From contig JANNOQ010000033.1 in the NCBI GenBank assembly GCA_031399085.1, positions 372,001 through 436,000 of the forward strand: a stretch of 64,000 nucleotides of DNA, given 5' to 3'. The DNA is from R-RK-3 sp031399085 (lineage in GTDB: Bacteria > Pseudomonadota > Alphaproteobacteria > Rhizobiales > Rhodomicrobiaceae). The notes beneath the pieces are model-generated. The model saw only the letters and a list, made by a program, of their open reading frames with translations, did not search any database and was not told where the DNA came from. Both the position numbers and the translations under genes were made by a program. Below are positions 8,943-17,167 of this stretch, one piece after another (positions within the stretch are counted from its first letter, which is position 1; every line of letters begins with the position of its first letter).

Positions 8943-10511
8943 CTAGGCCCATTTATCGGCGCCGCTCGCCCTCTTGATCGGCTCGGCCAGGTTCTTCGCC
9001 AGCGCCAGCCAGGATTTCTTCACCTTCTCCTTGCCAATGCGGCGGGTAATCCGCTCGACCGCCTTCGAGGCGGCGTCGAGCGCGTCCTTCGGCTTCTTCT
9101 CGCCGGTCATGCAGGCGTGCACTTCCTTGTCGAGCGCGTCCTGATATTCGAAGCCGCCCGGCAGGCAGAAATCGGGCACGGTGTTGACCATGTTGTCGTA
9201 GAGCGTCTGAAGATAGGGCGGCGAATAGGTGTCGATCAGCCGCTGGGTCGGGGCCAGCATGTGGTTGACGCGGTAAGGGTCGGAATAGCCGCCGAGATAG
9301 GGGATCGCATCCGACGAGGTCGTTGGCGCCGTCATCCACTGCGCATAGGCATAAGCCAGCTCGGGGTTGGCGGAATATTTGCTCACCGCGTAGCCATAGC
9401 CCCAGCAGAACAGGCCGGCATACAGCATCGAGCCGTCCTTCAGCTTGTCGGCCGGCATCACGGTCGCGGCGATCTTGCCGGTCGTGGCGGGACCGGTCGA
9501 GGGCGCTTTGGAATATTTGAAGCCGGACGGCCACACGATGTTCATGAAGCCTTCGCCGCGCCCGAATGAATTGTAATTCGACGACCAGGTGAAGCTGAAG
9601 GAGTCCGGATGCAAATACGGGTTCACGGCTAGCATGTCTTCCAGCGCGGCCAGGCCCTCATCCGAATTGAAGGTCGGGTTCATGTCGGCGTCGAAATAGA
9701 GCCGGCCCTTGGAGATCAGGCGCTGCATGAACATCCACTTCACGTAATAGCGCGAGCGGTATTCCAGGCTGCCGAAGAATTTGTTCGCCGGATCATGCAT
9801 GAACTTGGCGAGGGTGAAATACTCGCTCCAGGTTTTCGGCACGGCAAGCGGATAGCCGTTCTTGTCCTCGAAAGCCTTTTTCTTGTCGGCGTTTTGCAGA
9901 TGATCGTCCCGGCAGAGCATCGTGATCTGGTCGCCGTCATTGAGCAGCCCGGCGACGCGGCCATTGTAAAGCTGGGCGTGATGGCTGGCCGGGAAGACGA
10001 CGCCCCAATCCTTGTTGAACAGTTCGGGATCGTATTTTTGCACCCAGTCGGTCAAATCGTAGATCACGCCTGAATCGATCCAATCGGGATACGACATGGC
10101 CGTCGGCATCATCACGTCGTAGCGGCCGGTCTTAGCGACCGCTTCCTGCATGCCCTTGGTGTGGACGACCTCGTCCGGCTCCTCGATGAACTCGATGGTG
10201 ATGCCCAGTTCAGACTTCCACTTGTCCACATAGGGCGTCATGTTGCCGATGGAGCCGGTCGGGATGAGGATGGTCAGCGTCTTCTTCGTCGCCTTGGCCG
10301 CGGCTTCCTTGGCTAGCGCCCAGGCGCGTTCCTCCGGTCCGCTGATAGCGGCGAAGGCCTTGCGCGCGCCGAGCGGCGACAGCAGCACTGCATTGGCAAC
10401 CGCGGTCGAGACGCCGAACAGGGCCATGCTCTGCAGAAAATTGCGGCGGGTCATCTGACCATGATCGAAACGCTCCAGCGCGTCGTCGATATTTTCACGG
10501 TGATTATTCAT
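8943..10511 (-). CDS. Tat-exported solute-binding protein of the ABC importer
   Basis: A 522-residue periplasmic binding protein and the first gene of the operon. The N-terminus has a twin-arginine signal (MTRRNFLQSMALFG, hydrophobic stretch, cleavage near ARKAFA). The mature part begins with an extracellular solute-binding fold (TLTILIPTGSIGNMTPYVDKW). At over 500 residues it is longer than typical sugar-binding proteins and closer to the long GlpV type. Start ATG 10511 has a GGGGTG ribosome site 6 bases upstream. Tat rather than Sec export suggests folding or cofactor binding before export (inference). The ligand is unknown. Confidence 0.88.
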   Translation of the reverse strand: MNNHRENIDDALERFDHGQMTRRNFLQSMALFGVSTAVANAVLLSPLGARKAFAAISGPEERAWALAKEAAAKATKKTLTILIPTGSIGNMTPYVDKWKSELGITIEFIEEPDEVVHTKGMQEAVAKTGRYDVMMPTAMSYPDWIDSGVIYDLTDWVQKYDPELFNKDWGVVFPASHHAQLYNGRVAGLLNDGDQITMLCRDDHLQNADKKKAFEDKNGYPLAVPKTWSEYFTLAKFMHDPANKFFGSLEYRSRYYVKWMFMQRLISKGRLYFDADMNPTFNSDEGLAALEDMLAVNPYLHPDSFSFTWSSNYNSFGRGEGFMNIVWPSGFKYSKAPSTGPATTGKIAATVMPADKLKDGSMLYAGLFCWGYGYAVSKYSANPELAYAYAQWMTAPTTSSDAIPYLGGYSDPYRVNHMLAPTQRLIDTYSPPYLQTLYDNMVNTVPDFCLPGGFEYQDALDKEVHACMTGEKKPKDALDAASKAVERITRRIGKEKVKKSWLALAKNLAEPIKRASGADKWA

Positions 10512-10623
10512 GACACCCCTTTATATTTTGACTTACTCGGCGCATCAATAGTTGTATTGGCGCGATGTACTTTCAACCAGCTTGTAATAGTTGCGCAATG
10601 TTTCTCATTCCGTGTGTCCTTAC

Positions 10624-10658
10624 CTGCAAAAATACATCCGGATCGGAGATTTTTGCAG
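10624..10658. promoter_or_regulatory. Inverted repeat, possible operator between divergent transporter operon and MocR gene
   Basis: CTGCAAAAAT and ATTTTTGCAG form perfect 10-bp arms around a 15-bp spacer. The repeat lies 113 bases upstream of the binding-protein start and 131 bases upstream of the regulator start, in the only divergent promoter region of this cluster. A binding site for the MocR regulator is the natural guess, though many MocR sites are direct rather than inverted repeats. An overlapping bidirectional transcript structure is the alternative. Confidence 0.45.
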
Positions 10659-10788
10659 CCGCTTACCAAGCCAGCGCTGGATTTGGATATTATGACTTGC
10701 GTGCTTTGGCTTAGAGAGCCATTTTGTATTTAAGCAAGGAGCCACTTCGCAGGTGCAGCATGACCTGCCGGCTTTGCGAGGATTTCTG

Positions 10789-12315
10789 ATGTCGAAAACC
10801 GCGAGCACTGGCTCCCTGATCGCCATTCCGATCGACAAGGCGGCGGACGCCCCTCTCTACCGCCAGATCGTCGACGGGCTGCGCGGCGCGATCCAGCTTG
10901 GCCGGATGCCGCCGGGGAGCAAGCTTCCATCGACACGCGCGCTCGCGGACGAGTTCGGCATTTCCCGCAACACCGTGCTACAGGTTTTCGACATGCTGAC
11001 CGGCGAGGGTTATCTGACCAGCCGCGTCGGCGCTGGCACATTCGTTGCCGAGATCCTGCCGGAAAGCCTGACCATCGTCGCCCGCGAACCTGCCGCCGAC
11101 CGCGGCCGTTGCAGCTATCCCTTCCGCTCACTGTCGCAGCGTGGCAAGCATCTCGTGGTGTCGGCAACCGGCGAATTTTCCGAGCGCCCGACGCCCTTCA
11201 CGCCCGATTTGCCCGACCTGCGCGAATTCCCGATCCGCACTTGGCTTCGGCTCCTGAATGAGACCTCAGGACGGCTCACTGGCGAGATCCTGGCCGATGC
11301 CTCCAATGCCGGCTATGCGCCGCTGCGTCGGGCCATTGCGCAGCATGTCGGATCCGCACGCGGTGTTTTGTGCGACCACACTCAGGTCATCATCACCACC
11401 GGCTCGCAACAAAGCCTCGATCTGGTCTGCCGCCTGCTGCTCGATCCGGGCGATCCGGTCTGGTTAGAGGAGCCCGGCTATGTCGGCGCGCGTGCGGTGA
11501 TCACGGCCAATGGCGGCATTATTCATCCAGTGGCGGTGGATAGCGATGGCATGTGCGTCGAAAGCGCCAGCGCGACGCGCACCTTGCCGCGCCTCATTTT
11601 CACTTCGCCCTCGCGGCATTACCCGCTCGGCGCCACGATGTCGCTGGATCGCCGCAAGGCGCTCGTTGCTTTCGCGCGCACAGGCGGCTCCTGGATCGTC
11701 GAGGACGATTATGACAGCGAGTTCCGCTATTCCGGCAATCCGCTGCCCGCCATCCAGGGGCTCGATCCGCGGGGACGCACCGTCTATATGGGCACCTTCT
11801 CGAAGGTGCTGCTCCCATCTTTCAGGCTGGGCTACGTAATCGTGCCGCGCGATCTTGCCGACGCTTTCGCCACCGCCCGCGCCATCGTCGACCGGCACGC
11901 CTCGCTGATCGAGCAAATGGTGCTTTCGGAGTTTATGCATCGCGGCCTGTTCGCCGCCCATATCCGCCGCATCCGCAATCTCTGCCAGGCCCGGCAGGCG
12001 CGTCTGCTGGCAGGGCTGAACGGTCTCTTCGGCGACGGCGTCCCCATTGCCGCGATTGAGACGGGCACGCATATCGTGCTGCCGCTCGCGGATACGGCAG
12101 ACGACCGCAAGCTCGCGCGCCAGCTCGTCACCGAGGCAGGTGTCGTCGTGCGCCCGCTTTCGCCCTATTACGCCGGCCATACACGCCGGCAAGGCTTGAT
12201 CCTCGGCTTTGCCGCCTTTACCGAAGCGGAGATCGATACCGGCATTGCCAAGCTGTCCCGGATGGCAGGAGAAATCGGCACACGTCTGTCGGCGCGCGGT
12301 AAGGACGTGGGGTGA
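10789..12315 (+). CDS. MocR-type transcriptional regulator (GntR HTH plus aminotransferase-like domain)
   Basis: A 508-residue protein with an N-terminal GntR winged helix (PLYRQIVDGLRGAIQLG, LPSTRALADEFGISRNTV) joined by a linker to a fold-type-I PLP domain. Cofactor-site residues are visible: EDDYDSEFRY and the Schiff-base lysine in GTFSKVLLPSFRLGY. MocR proteins (GabR, TauR, PdxR) sense amines or amino acids through PLP and usually control the adjacent operon, so it is probably the regulator of the divergent transporter/catabolic operon. The open frame starts at 10753, but ATG 10789 has GAGG 7 bases upstream and matches the family start. Confidence 0.92.
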   Translation: MSKTASTGSLIAIPIDKAADAPLYRQIVDGLRGAIQLGRMPPGSKLPSTRALADEFGISRNTVLQVFDMLTGEGYLTSRVGAGTFVAEILPESLTIVAREPAADRGRCSYPFRSLSQRGKHLVVSATGEFSERPTPFTPDLPDLREFPIRTWLRLLNETSGRLTGEILADASNAGYAPLRRAIAQHVGSARGVLCDHTQVIITTGSQQSLDLVCRLLLDPGDPVWLEEPGYVGARAVITANGGIIHPVAVDSDGMCVESASATRTLPRLIFTSPSRHYPLGATMSLDRRKALVAFARTGGSWIVEDDYDSEFRYSGNPLPAIQGLDPRGRTVYMGTFSKVLLPSFRLGYVIVPRDLADAFATARAIVDRHASLIEQMVLSEFMHRGLFAAHIRRIRNLCQARQARLLAGLNGLFGDGVPIAAIETGTHIVLPLADTADDRKLARQLVTEAGVVVRPLSPYYAGHTRRQGLILGFAAFTEAEIDTGIAKLSRMAGEIGTRLSARGKDVG

Positions 12316-12712
12316 CAACTTCCCTTGCGCATCATAAGGTTTGCGGGTTGATCAGGCATGCAACAGATAAGCGCGCGCGATGCATGTGGCGGCAGAACGT
12401 CACAGTGCAAGACGCGGTTTTAGGGAACGCATGGTTTGCCAAGACGCAGCTGAAAAAATCTCAATAATGCCACTGCCAACGCGCTTTTCCGCATTGCCCG
12501 CATTTCGCAGCACCGTTTACAAGACTTGCCGTCTTGGGAATGGAAACATAAAAGGCCGTAGGCAGCGGCTTGATCAGCGCCGCGCCCAACCGGCATTGCC
12601 GGCGATAGGCGATCTAGGCCCGGCTGCCCTGCGTCAAGGACGATGCGGACAGCGTCACGCTGATGCGCTCGACGGGACCGGTCAGCGTTGAGGTAAATCG
12701 AGCGAGCCGACG
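12316..12712. other. Intergenic stretch with no supported gene
   Basis: About 400 bases between the convergent MocR and Fur-family genes. Two overlapping open frames exist, one per strand, but neither has a ribosome site or a recognisable protein pattern. A short hairpin, AAGAC-TTGCC-GTCTT near 12524, lacks a T-run. I see no RNA gene. Confidence 0.5.
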
Positions 12713-13192
12713 TTACGCTGGCAAATCCGGTGCGTTCATGGGGCTTTCGGCGTGTTGGCAGGCCGGGCACAGGCCAGCATAATGCACTGAATAATCAATG
12801 ATTTGGAAGCTTGAACGCGTTGGCTCCGGGATCGGCAGTTGATCGAGCCGCGGATCCTCGAAATCGACGACGCAATTGCAACGCACGCACACCAGATGGT
12901 GATGATGACCGGTATTGGCATCGAAACGCGATGCATGCCCCAGATGGTGGGCTCGGCCGATCGCGCCCATTTGAACGAGCGCCTCAAGCGTTCGGTAAAC
13001 CGTGGTGCGCGAGATCTCGGGCACGCGGGCCCGCACTTCCTCATGCACTTGATCGGCGGTCGGATGATCCTCCCGCTGCAGGACGCATTCGAGAATCACA
13101 CGCCTCTGAACCGTGAGGGGAAAGCCGCTCCGGCGGCACATCTCCTCAAACGCGCTCAGTCGATCGGCAAGTTCTGGCGAACGTGATGGCAT
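12713..13192 (-). CDS. Fur-family metal- or peroxide-responsive repressor
   Basis: A 159-residue Fur/PerR/Zur-type regulator. The winged helix (FPLTVQRRVILECV, TADQVHEEVRA, SRTTVYRTLEAL) is followed by the metal-binding dimer domain with GHHHHLVCVRCNCVVDFED and, at the C-terminus, HYAGLCPACQ. The two CxxC pairs would bind structural zinc. Which metal or oxidant it senses cannot be read off. The frame continues to 13261; ATG 13216 and ATG 13192 are both possible and neither has a strong ribosome site. I chose 13192 by family alignment. It sits downstream of the copper ATPase gene in the same direction after a 177-base gap, so control of the respiratory/copper cluster is possible but unproven. 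Confidence 0.85.
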   Translation of the reverse strand: MPSRSPELADRLSAFEEMCRRSGFPLTVQRRVILECVLQREDHPTADQVHEEVRARVPEISRTTVYRTLEALVQMGAIGRAHHLGHASRFDANTGHHHHLVCVRCNCVVDFEDPRLDQLPIPEPTRSSFQIIDYSVHYAGLCPACQHAESPMNAPDLPA

Positions 13193-13369
13193 TATAATTG
13201 CTGAGATGGGGAGCATCGCGACATAACGCAACTGCCGCTTGCTCGATTCAGTATCGCCCAAATATGCTTACGCAGCTAGGCCGCTAATCGCTTCCAACTT
13301 TGCAGCAAAACCGCAGAGAACTCAATGGCCCGTCTTGCTAAGTTAAAAGTCAAAATCTTGTATAACCCT

Positions 13370-15520
13370 CTAAGAAACAGGCTCTGTGAGCATCGGATCC
13401 GCTGAGGAACGCTCATCTTCTGCCATTGCGCCGGGCACCAATAAAGCCGAATCGGACGCAAACCGCTCCAATCGAATCGAATTCAGCACGACCACAAGGC
13501 TCGATCCAGCCATCAGAGCGGCCGCCAGAACCGGCAACAGATGGCCCGATACCGCCAGAGCCAAGGCTCCGGCGTTGTAAGCAAAGGCCCATAGCAGGTT
13601 GCCGATCATCGTCCTGCGGACCGCACGGCTTAGCCTTATCGCCGGTGGCAGCATGGCGAGCCCGCCCTCGGGAAGAACCAGCCCGCTGGCTTCTCGCGCC
13701 AGATCCGTGGCTGAACCGACGGCAATCCCCAAACCCGCCGCGGCGAGCACGGGCGCATCGTTCAGCCCGTCGCCAACCATCGCCCAGCTTTGACCCTGTC
13801 GCGCCAGGAGGGACTGTTTGGCCTCGGGCGTCATGGCGCTTTCCACTCGGTCGATCTGCAAAGCGCTGGCGACCCGGCGCGCCGATATTGCCCGGTCGCC
13901 GGTGAGGATCAGCATGTCGATCCGCAGGTCCTTGAGCGCGGCCACGACATCGCGCGCTTCCGGCCGTATTGGATCGTCCATTGCCAGCACGCCAACGATA
14001 TCCGGTCCCAGCCCGACATGGATCAGAGTGCTGGCCCCGCCTTCCAGCCGCGCCGCGGCGGGAGCCAGACTGGCGGGTATGGCAAAGCCAAGTTGTCCGA
14101 GCCACGCCGGCGAGCCTACCGCGACACGGACGCCATTGAGCTCACCGCTGACACCGTGACCCGGAACGGTCCACACGTCGCGAACGGCTAACGGCGGCAG
14201 GCCGCGCCTTTCGGCCGCAGCCTTGACCCCCTTAGCCAGCGGATGTTCGGAACGCGCTTCAAGCGCCGCGGCAAGCGCGAGCACTTCTTCGGGCGAAAGG
14301 CCATCGGCCGCCATGGCACCGAGGCGCGCTTCGCCCAGGGTAAGTGTGCCGGTCTTGTCAAACGCGATTGTGCGCGTCAAAGCGAGGCTTTCCAGCACGT
14401 CGCCGCCGCGCGCTAGACAGCCGTGCCGCGCCAGGATTCCAATGCCAAGCGATGTGGCAAGCGGCGCTGCCAGGCCCAGCGCGCAGGGACAGGCGACGAC
14501 CAGGACCGCGAGGCCATGCAGCAGGGCTTCATCGAACGGCGCGTGCCGCGACCAATAAATCAGCGTCGCAAGGGCAAGCGCCAGAACCCCCGGAACGAAG
14601 GCGCCGGCGACGCGCTCCGCCAGCTGTTCAGCGCGGCTCCGGCGTCCAAGTGCCTCCCGCACCGACCGCGCAATGCTCATCCAGCGTGAATTTGTGCCGT
14701 CGCCATGAGTCATGATGACAAGCGGCCCGTCATGATTGACGCTGCCGGCGAGCACATTTGCGCCAGGATTTTTCGCGACCGGACTGCTCTCGCCGGTGAC
14801 GACAGCCTCGCCGACATAGGATGCGCCCTCGATGACGACGCCATCCACGCCGATCCGCTCGCCGGGTCGGACGAGGATGTTCATGCCGGCACGGATATCG
14901 CGGACCGGCCGGCGCGTTTCGATGCCGTCCTCCAGCACGCTCACCGATTCGCGCTCTGGCGCCAGCATTGGCGCGAGGCTGCGCATGGCCCGCGCGCGGC
15001 CGGTCGCTTCCAGATAGCGGCCGAGGGTGAAGAATACGAGCACCATCGTCGCCGTGTCGAAATAGACGCGCTCGCCGCCCGCCGCCATGACCAGCACCGA
15101 ATAGACGAAGGCCGCCCCGACCCCCAGCGTGACGAGCGCCGATGAACCGAGCCGCAGCTGCGCCGCTTCATGCCAGGCTTCGCGCAGAAACGGCCCGCCA
15201 AGAAGCAGCACCGTGGGCGCGGCGAGCAGCAGCAGCGCCCAATGCACCACCAGCCGTATGTTGCCATCGGCCATATCCAGCTTGTCGGAGTAGAGCAGCA
15301 GACTGAGCAGCATGATGTTCATGGAGAGGAACGCGCCGATTCCGAGCCGGATCAGCAGCCAGGCGGCGTCGGATTCCTCGGTCTCGCCATGCGCGACCTG
15401 GAAGGCCAGGCAGCAGCCATAGCAGCAGAAATAGCGCTGATCGCCGGCGACTTCTGCGTCGTGGCGGCCGCGGCCCAGCGGAAGGAAGCAATGGCTGCAA
15501 AGGCTGGGGGCTGTTGTCAT
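13370..15520 (-). CDS. FixI/CcoI-type copper-exporting P1B ATPase
   Basis: A 716-residue heavy-metal P-type ATPase. The N-terminus has cysteine pairs (CSHCFLPLG, YFCCYGCCLAF) typical of FixI, but no clear ferredoxin-like HMA domain follows. Key motifs: TGESSPVAK, the membrane CPC motif VVACPCALGLAAPL, phosphorylation site FDKTGTLTLGEA, SEHPLAKG and MVGDGLNDAPVLA. FixI/CcoI proteins move copper across the inner membrane for CuB insertion into cbb3-type oxidases, which fits the CcoN-like gene upstream in the operon. ATG 15520 overlaps the stop of the TauE-like gene by 4 bases; the frame is open further upstream but only through that gene. Confidence 0.9.
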   Translation of the reverse strand: MTTAPSLCSHCFLPLGRGRHDAEVAGDQRYFCCYGCCLAFQVAHGETEESDAAWLLIRLGIGAFLSMNIMLLSLLLYSDKLDMADGNIRLVVHWALLLLAAPTVLLLGGPFLREAWHEAAQLRLGSSALVTLGVGAAFVYSVLVMAAGGERVYFDTATMVLVFFTLGRYLEATGRARAMRSLAPMLAPERESVSVLEDGIETRRPVRDIRAGMNILVRPGERIGVDGVVIEGASYVGEAVVTGESSPVAKNPGANVLAGSVNHDGPLVIMTHGDGTNSRWMSIARSVREALGRRSRAEQLAERVAGAFVPGVLALALATLIYWSRHAPFDEALLHGLAVLVVACPCALGLAAPLATSLGIGILARHGCLARGGDVLESLALTRTIAFDKTGTLTLGEARLGAMAADGLSPEEVLALAAALEARSEHPLAKGVKAAAERRGLPPLAVRDVWTVPGHGVSGELNGVRVAVGSPAWLGQLGFAIPASLAPAAARLEGGASTLIHVGLGPDIVGVLAMDDPIRPEARDVVAALKDLRIDMLILTGDRAISARRVASALQIDRVESAMTPEAKQSLLARQGQSWAMVGDGLNDAPVLAAAGLGIAVGSATDLAREASGLVLPEGGLAMLPPAIRLSRAVRRTMIGNLLWAFAYNAGALALAVSGHLLPVLAAALMAGSSLVVVLNSIRLERFASDSALLVPGAMAEDERSSADPMLTEPVS

Positions 15521-16524
15521 GGGCGTAGGGTTTTTATCTTCATCGGCGCATCCGCGCCGATGGTTGGCCCACTTAGCCGTGGGCCCCGGGGGGTAAACGG
15601 CAAGCTGGTGCTCGCGGCGGCGAGCACAACATCCGCGTTGGGCACCCGCAGGCTTGATATTTTGTTTCGACGCGCGGCGACGACACTGTATTCGTGGCCG
15701 CTTCCCCAGTGCTCGGATCGGCCACCCGGGGCCCGCAAGCGGGCCCATATGCCGGGCGGATGCCCGGCTAAAGGATAAAAATTCCACCCGATCAAATGCC
15801 CGTGGCTCTGCGTGGGGAGTATGCCGCGCGCCAGCGTAATCAGGCCCAAAGCCATGAAGAAAACCCCGGCGGCGATGCCGGCCCTGCGCCGCCAATTGCC
15901 GCCAATTCCCAAGGCGAACCAAGAGCCTCCGGCGAGCGCCGGTGTCGCGCCGCCGCGTAGCCAGCCGCCCAGCCCGCCCATCATCAGCATCGCGGGGAAC
16001 GTCCCGAGTCCGAAGGCCGCCATGATCGCCATGCCCGGCACCGCGTCGCCGCTGGCGGCCGCCTGGGCAAGGAAGCCGTAGACCAGCGGACAAGGGAGGA
16101 AGCCATTGACCACGCCGAAGGCCAGCGGCGCGGCGGGATTGCGCGCCCGGCCGAGATCGCGCAGAGCCTTGGCCAGCGCCTCGCCGCCGAAGCCGAGCCT
16201 CAAGGGGGCGGCGCGGAAAAAGCCGAGAAACTGCGCCCCGATCAGCATGATCAGCAGCCCGGAGACCACGGCGAGCACTCGCTGAGCCGCTTCGATCGGC
16301 GGCCCTCCCGGCGTGCTGGTGCAGATGCCGGCCGTCAATGCTCCAGCGACGGCTCCGAGGAAGCAATAGGTCGTCACCCTGCCCGCATTGTAGAGCAGCT
16401 GGCGCTGTGCCGCATCGGCCCGCCCCCGTCCCCCCGAGAGGGCGCAGGCAAAGCCGCCGCACATGCCGATGCAGTGCCAGCTCGTCGCGACGCCCGCCAG
16501 GAAGATTAGGCCATATTGGCTCAT
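15517..16524 (-). CDS. TauE/SafE (DsbD_2/UreH-like) membrane protein with a repeat-encoded C-terminal tail
   Basis: A 335-residue protein. The first 240 residues form a six-helix membrane domain with the family motifs SWHCIGMCGGF (residues 16-26) and GFLPCPLVYG (about 145), seen in CcoI-linked sulfite-exporter-like proteins thought to help copper delivery to cbb3 oxidases. From about residue 250 the sequence changes to Arg/Gly/Pro/Ala-rich text (GIWARLRAPGGRSEHWGSG and onward) that is encoded by the hairpin array at 15541-15768, so the tail looks like an in-frame insertion of palindromic repeats. Translational coupling to the copper ATPase (ATGA) is kept after the tail. Whether the tail is functional is unknown. 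Confidence 0.82.
   Translation of the reverse strand: MSQYGLIFLAGVATSWHCIGMCGGFACALSGGRGRADAAQRQLLYNAGRVTTYCFLGAVAGALTAGICTSTPGGPPIEAAQRVLAVVSGLLIMLIGAQFLGFFRAAPLRLGFGGEALAKALRDLGRARNPAAPLAFGVVNGFLPCPLVYGFLAQAAASGDAVPGMAIMAAFGLGTFPAMLMMGGLGGWLRGGATPALAGGSWFALGIGGNWRRRAGIAAGVFFMALGLITLARGILPTQSHGHLIGWNFYPLAGHPPGIWARLRAPGGRSEHWGSGHEYSVVAARRNKISSLRVPNADVVLAAASTSLPFTPRGPRLSGPTIGADAPMKIKTLRP
15541..15768. repeat. Array of six short perfect hairpins inside the 3' part of the TauE-like gene
   Basis: Six non-overlapping perfect inverted repeats lie within 228 bases: 15541-15562 (CATCGGCGC/GCGCCGATG), 15566-15585 (GGCCCAC/GTGGGCC), 15608-15627 (GTGCTCGC/GCGAGCAC), 15694-15725 (GTGGCCG/CGGCCAC), 15729-15746 (GGGCCCGC/GCGGGCCC) and 15751-15768 (GCCGGGC/GCCCGGC). 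Loops are 2 to 18 bases. Each arm pair differs from the others, so this is not a tandem duplication. The array is translated in frame as the protein tail and could also stabilise or terminate the mRNA between the TauE-like and copper-ATPase genes. Confidence 0.85.
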
Positions 16525-16543
16525 TTTCGGCCTGCTTAGAGGC

Positions 16544-16636
16544 CTATTTGCTCAATGCGAGATAGGCCACCCAGATGAAAAAACCGATGGTCGCGGGTAT
16601 GAAAAGCCCGACGGCAATCGCTTCGATGAGGCTCAT
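16544..16636 (-). CDS. 30-residue single-helix membrane microprotein
   Basis: A 30-residue open frame (MSLIEAIAVGLFIP ... YLALSK) that is one hydrophobic helix with charged ends. It lies 13 bases after the 43-residue gene and 20 bases before the TauE-like gene, on the same strand as the oxidase operon. Small single-helix subunits (CcoQ, CcoM, CcoH types) are usual in cbb3 oxidases, and I infer a similar role. I do not recognise the sequence. The evidence is context, hydrophobicity and tight packing only. Confidence 0.55.
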   Translation of the reverse strand: MSLIEAIAVGLFIPATIGFFIWVAYLALSK

Positions 16637-16648
16637 CGTTTAATCCCC

Positions 16649-16780
16649 TCACAGCGGCAAGAGCGCCCCGCCGACATTGATGACAAGTTCGGTGACCAGA
16701 GCCAAAATGTTCAGCACCGCGAAGCCGAAGAGGAGCTGCGCCGGAAAACGCGAGCCAGTGCGGTCCGATCTGTTTTGCAT
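16649..16780 (-). CDS. 43-residue single-helix membrane microprotein
   Basis: A 43-residue frame starting MQNRSDRTGSRFPAQ, with a basic N-terminus and one long hydrophobic helix (LLFGFAVLNILALVTELVI). The stop is 13 bases before the ATG of the 30-residue gene. It is packed between other tiny membrane-protein genes of the CcoN-like operon. No family is recognised. A structural or assembly subunit of the heme-copper complex is inferred. Confidence 0.6.
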   Translation of the reverse strand: MQNRSDRTGSRFPAQLLFGFAVLNILALVTELVINVGGALLPL

Positions 16781-16805
16781 GTCCGTCCTCCAATTTCGTT
16801 TGCGA

Positions 16806-17009
16806 TTATTTCACCGTGTAGTCCAGCCCTGGCCCTAGACCGCCCCAAAACTCGTAGGCGTAATAGAGCGAAAAGATAAACAGCACGAGATAGACCACCA
16901 GCAGCCATGCCGGAATCGTGCCGTGCCGGGCTTGGATATGCCCGCCATATTCTTCCAGTTCGTCTTCCGGGCGATGGCGGCCGCCATGTTCGTCACTGTT
17001 TATCGTCAT
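16806..17009 (-). CDS. 67-residue membrane protein of the oxidase operon
   Basis: A hydrophilic, acidic and His-containing N-terminus (MTINSDEHGGRHRPEDELEE) leads into one helix (IPAWLLVVYLVLFIFSLYYAYEF). The layout recalls the N-terminal anchor of CcoP without the haem domains, which would fit because the haem domains here are fused elsewhere; this is inference. Start ATG 17009 has GGAGG 6 bases upstream and overlaps the CcoS-like gene by 17 bases; an upstream in-frame ATG at 17042 lies inside that gene. Confidence 0.75.
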   Translation of the reverse strand: MTINSDEHGGRHRPEDELEEYGGHIQARHGTIPAWLLVVYLVLFIFSLYYAYEFWGGLGPGLDYTVK

Positions 17010-17154
17010 CTGGAACCTCCGCCCGGTAGGCACGCATCGCAATCGCTTCCGGATTCTTGAACATGCCCGACAGCACCGCCCAGATGAAAATGAACAGCGC
17101 TCCCAGACTCATGAACAGAGCAACCATATATTGCGCGATGGTAAGTTGCAGCAT
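16993..17154 (-). CDS. CcoS/FixS-like small membrane protein
   Basis: A 53-residue protein (MLQLTIAQYMVALFMSLGAL ... DDDKQ). One helix is followed by WAVLSGMFKNPEAIAMRA, which resembles the CcoS/FixS pattern of a helix then W-A-x-x-S-G-x-F, and ends in an acidic tail. CcoS is needed for cofactor loading of cbb3 oxidases. It lies 13 bases after the triheme cytochrome gene and overlaps the 67-residue gene. Confidence 0.65.
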   Translation of the reverse strand: MLQLTIAQYMVALFMSLGALFIFIWAVLSGMFKNPEAIAMRAYRAEVPDDDKQ

Positions 17155-17167
17155 GGCAACCGTCCTT

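Noticed and set aside
12380..12770. Two overlapping short open frames between the MocR and Fur-family genes
   Set aside because: No ribosome sites, no conserved pattern, one overlaps the Fur-family 3' end.
13370..16462. A 1030-residue extended copper ATPase
   Set aside because: The extension reads through the TauE-like gene in another frame; ATG 15520 gives the normal FixI N-terminus.
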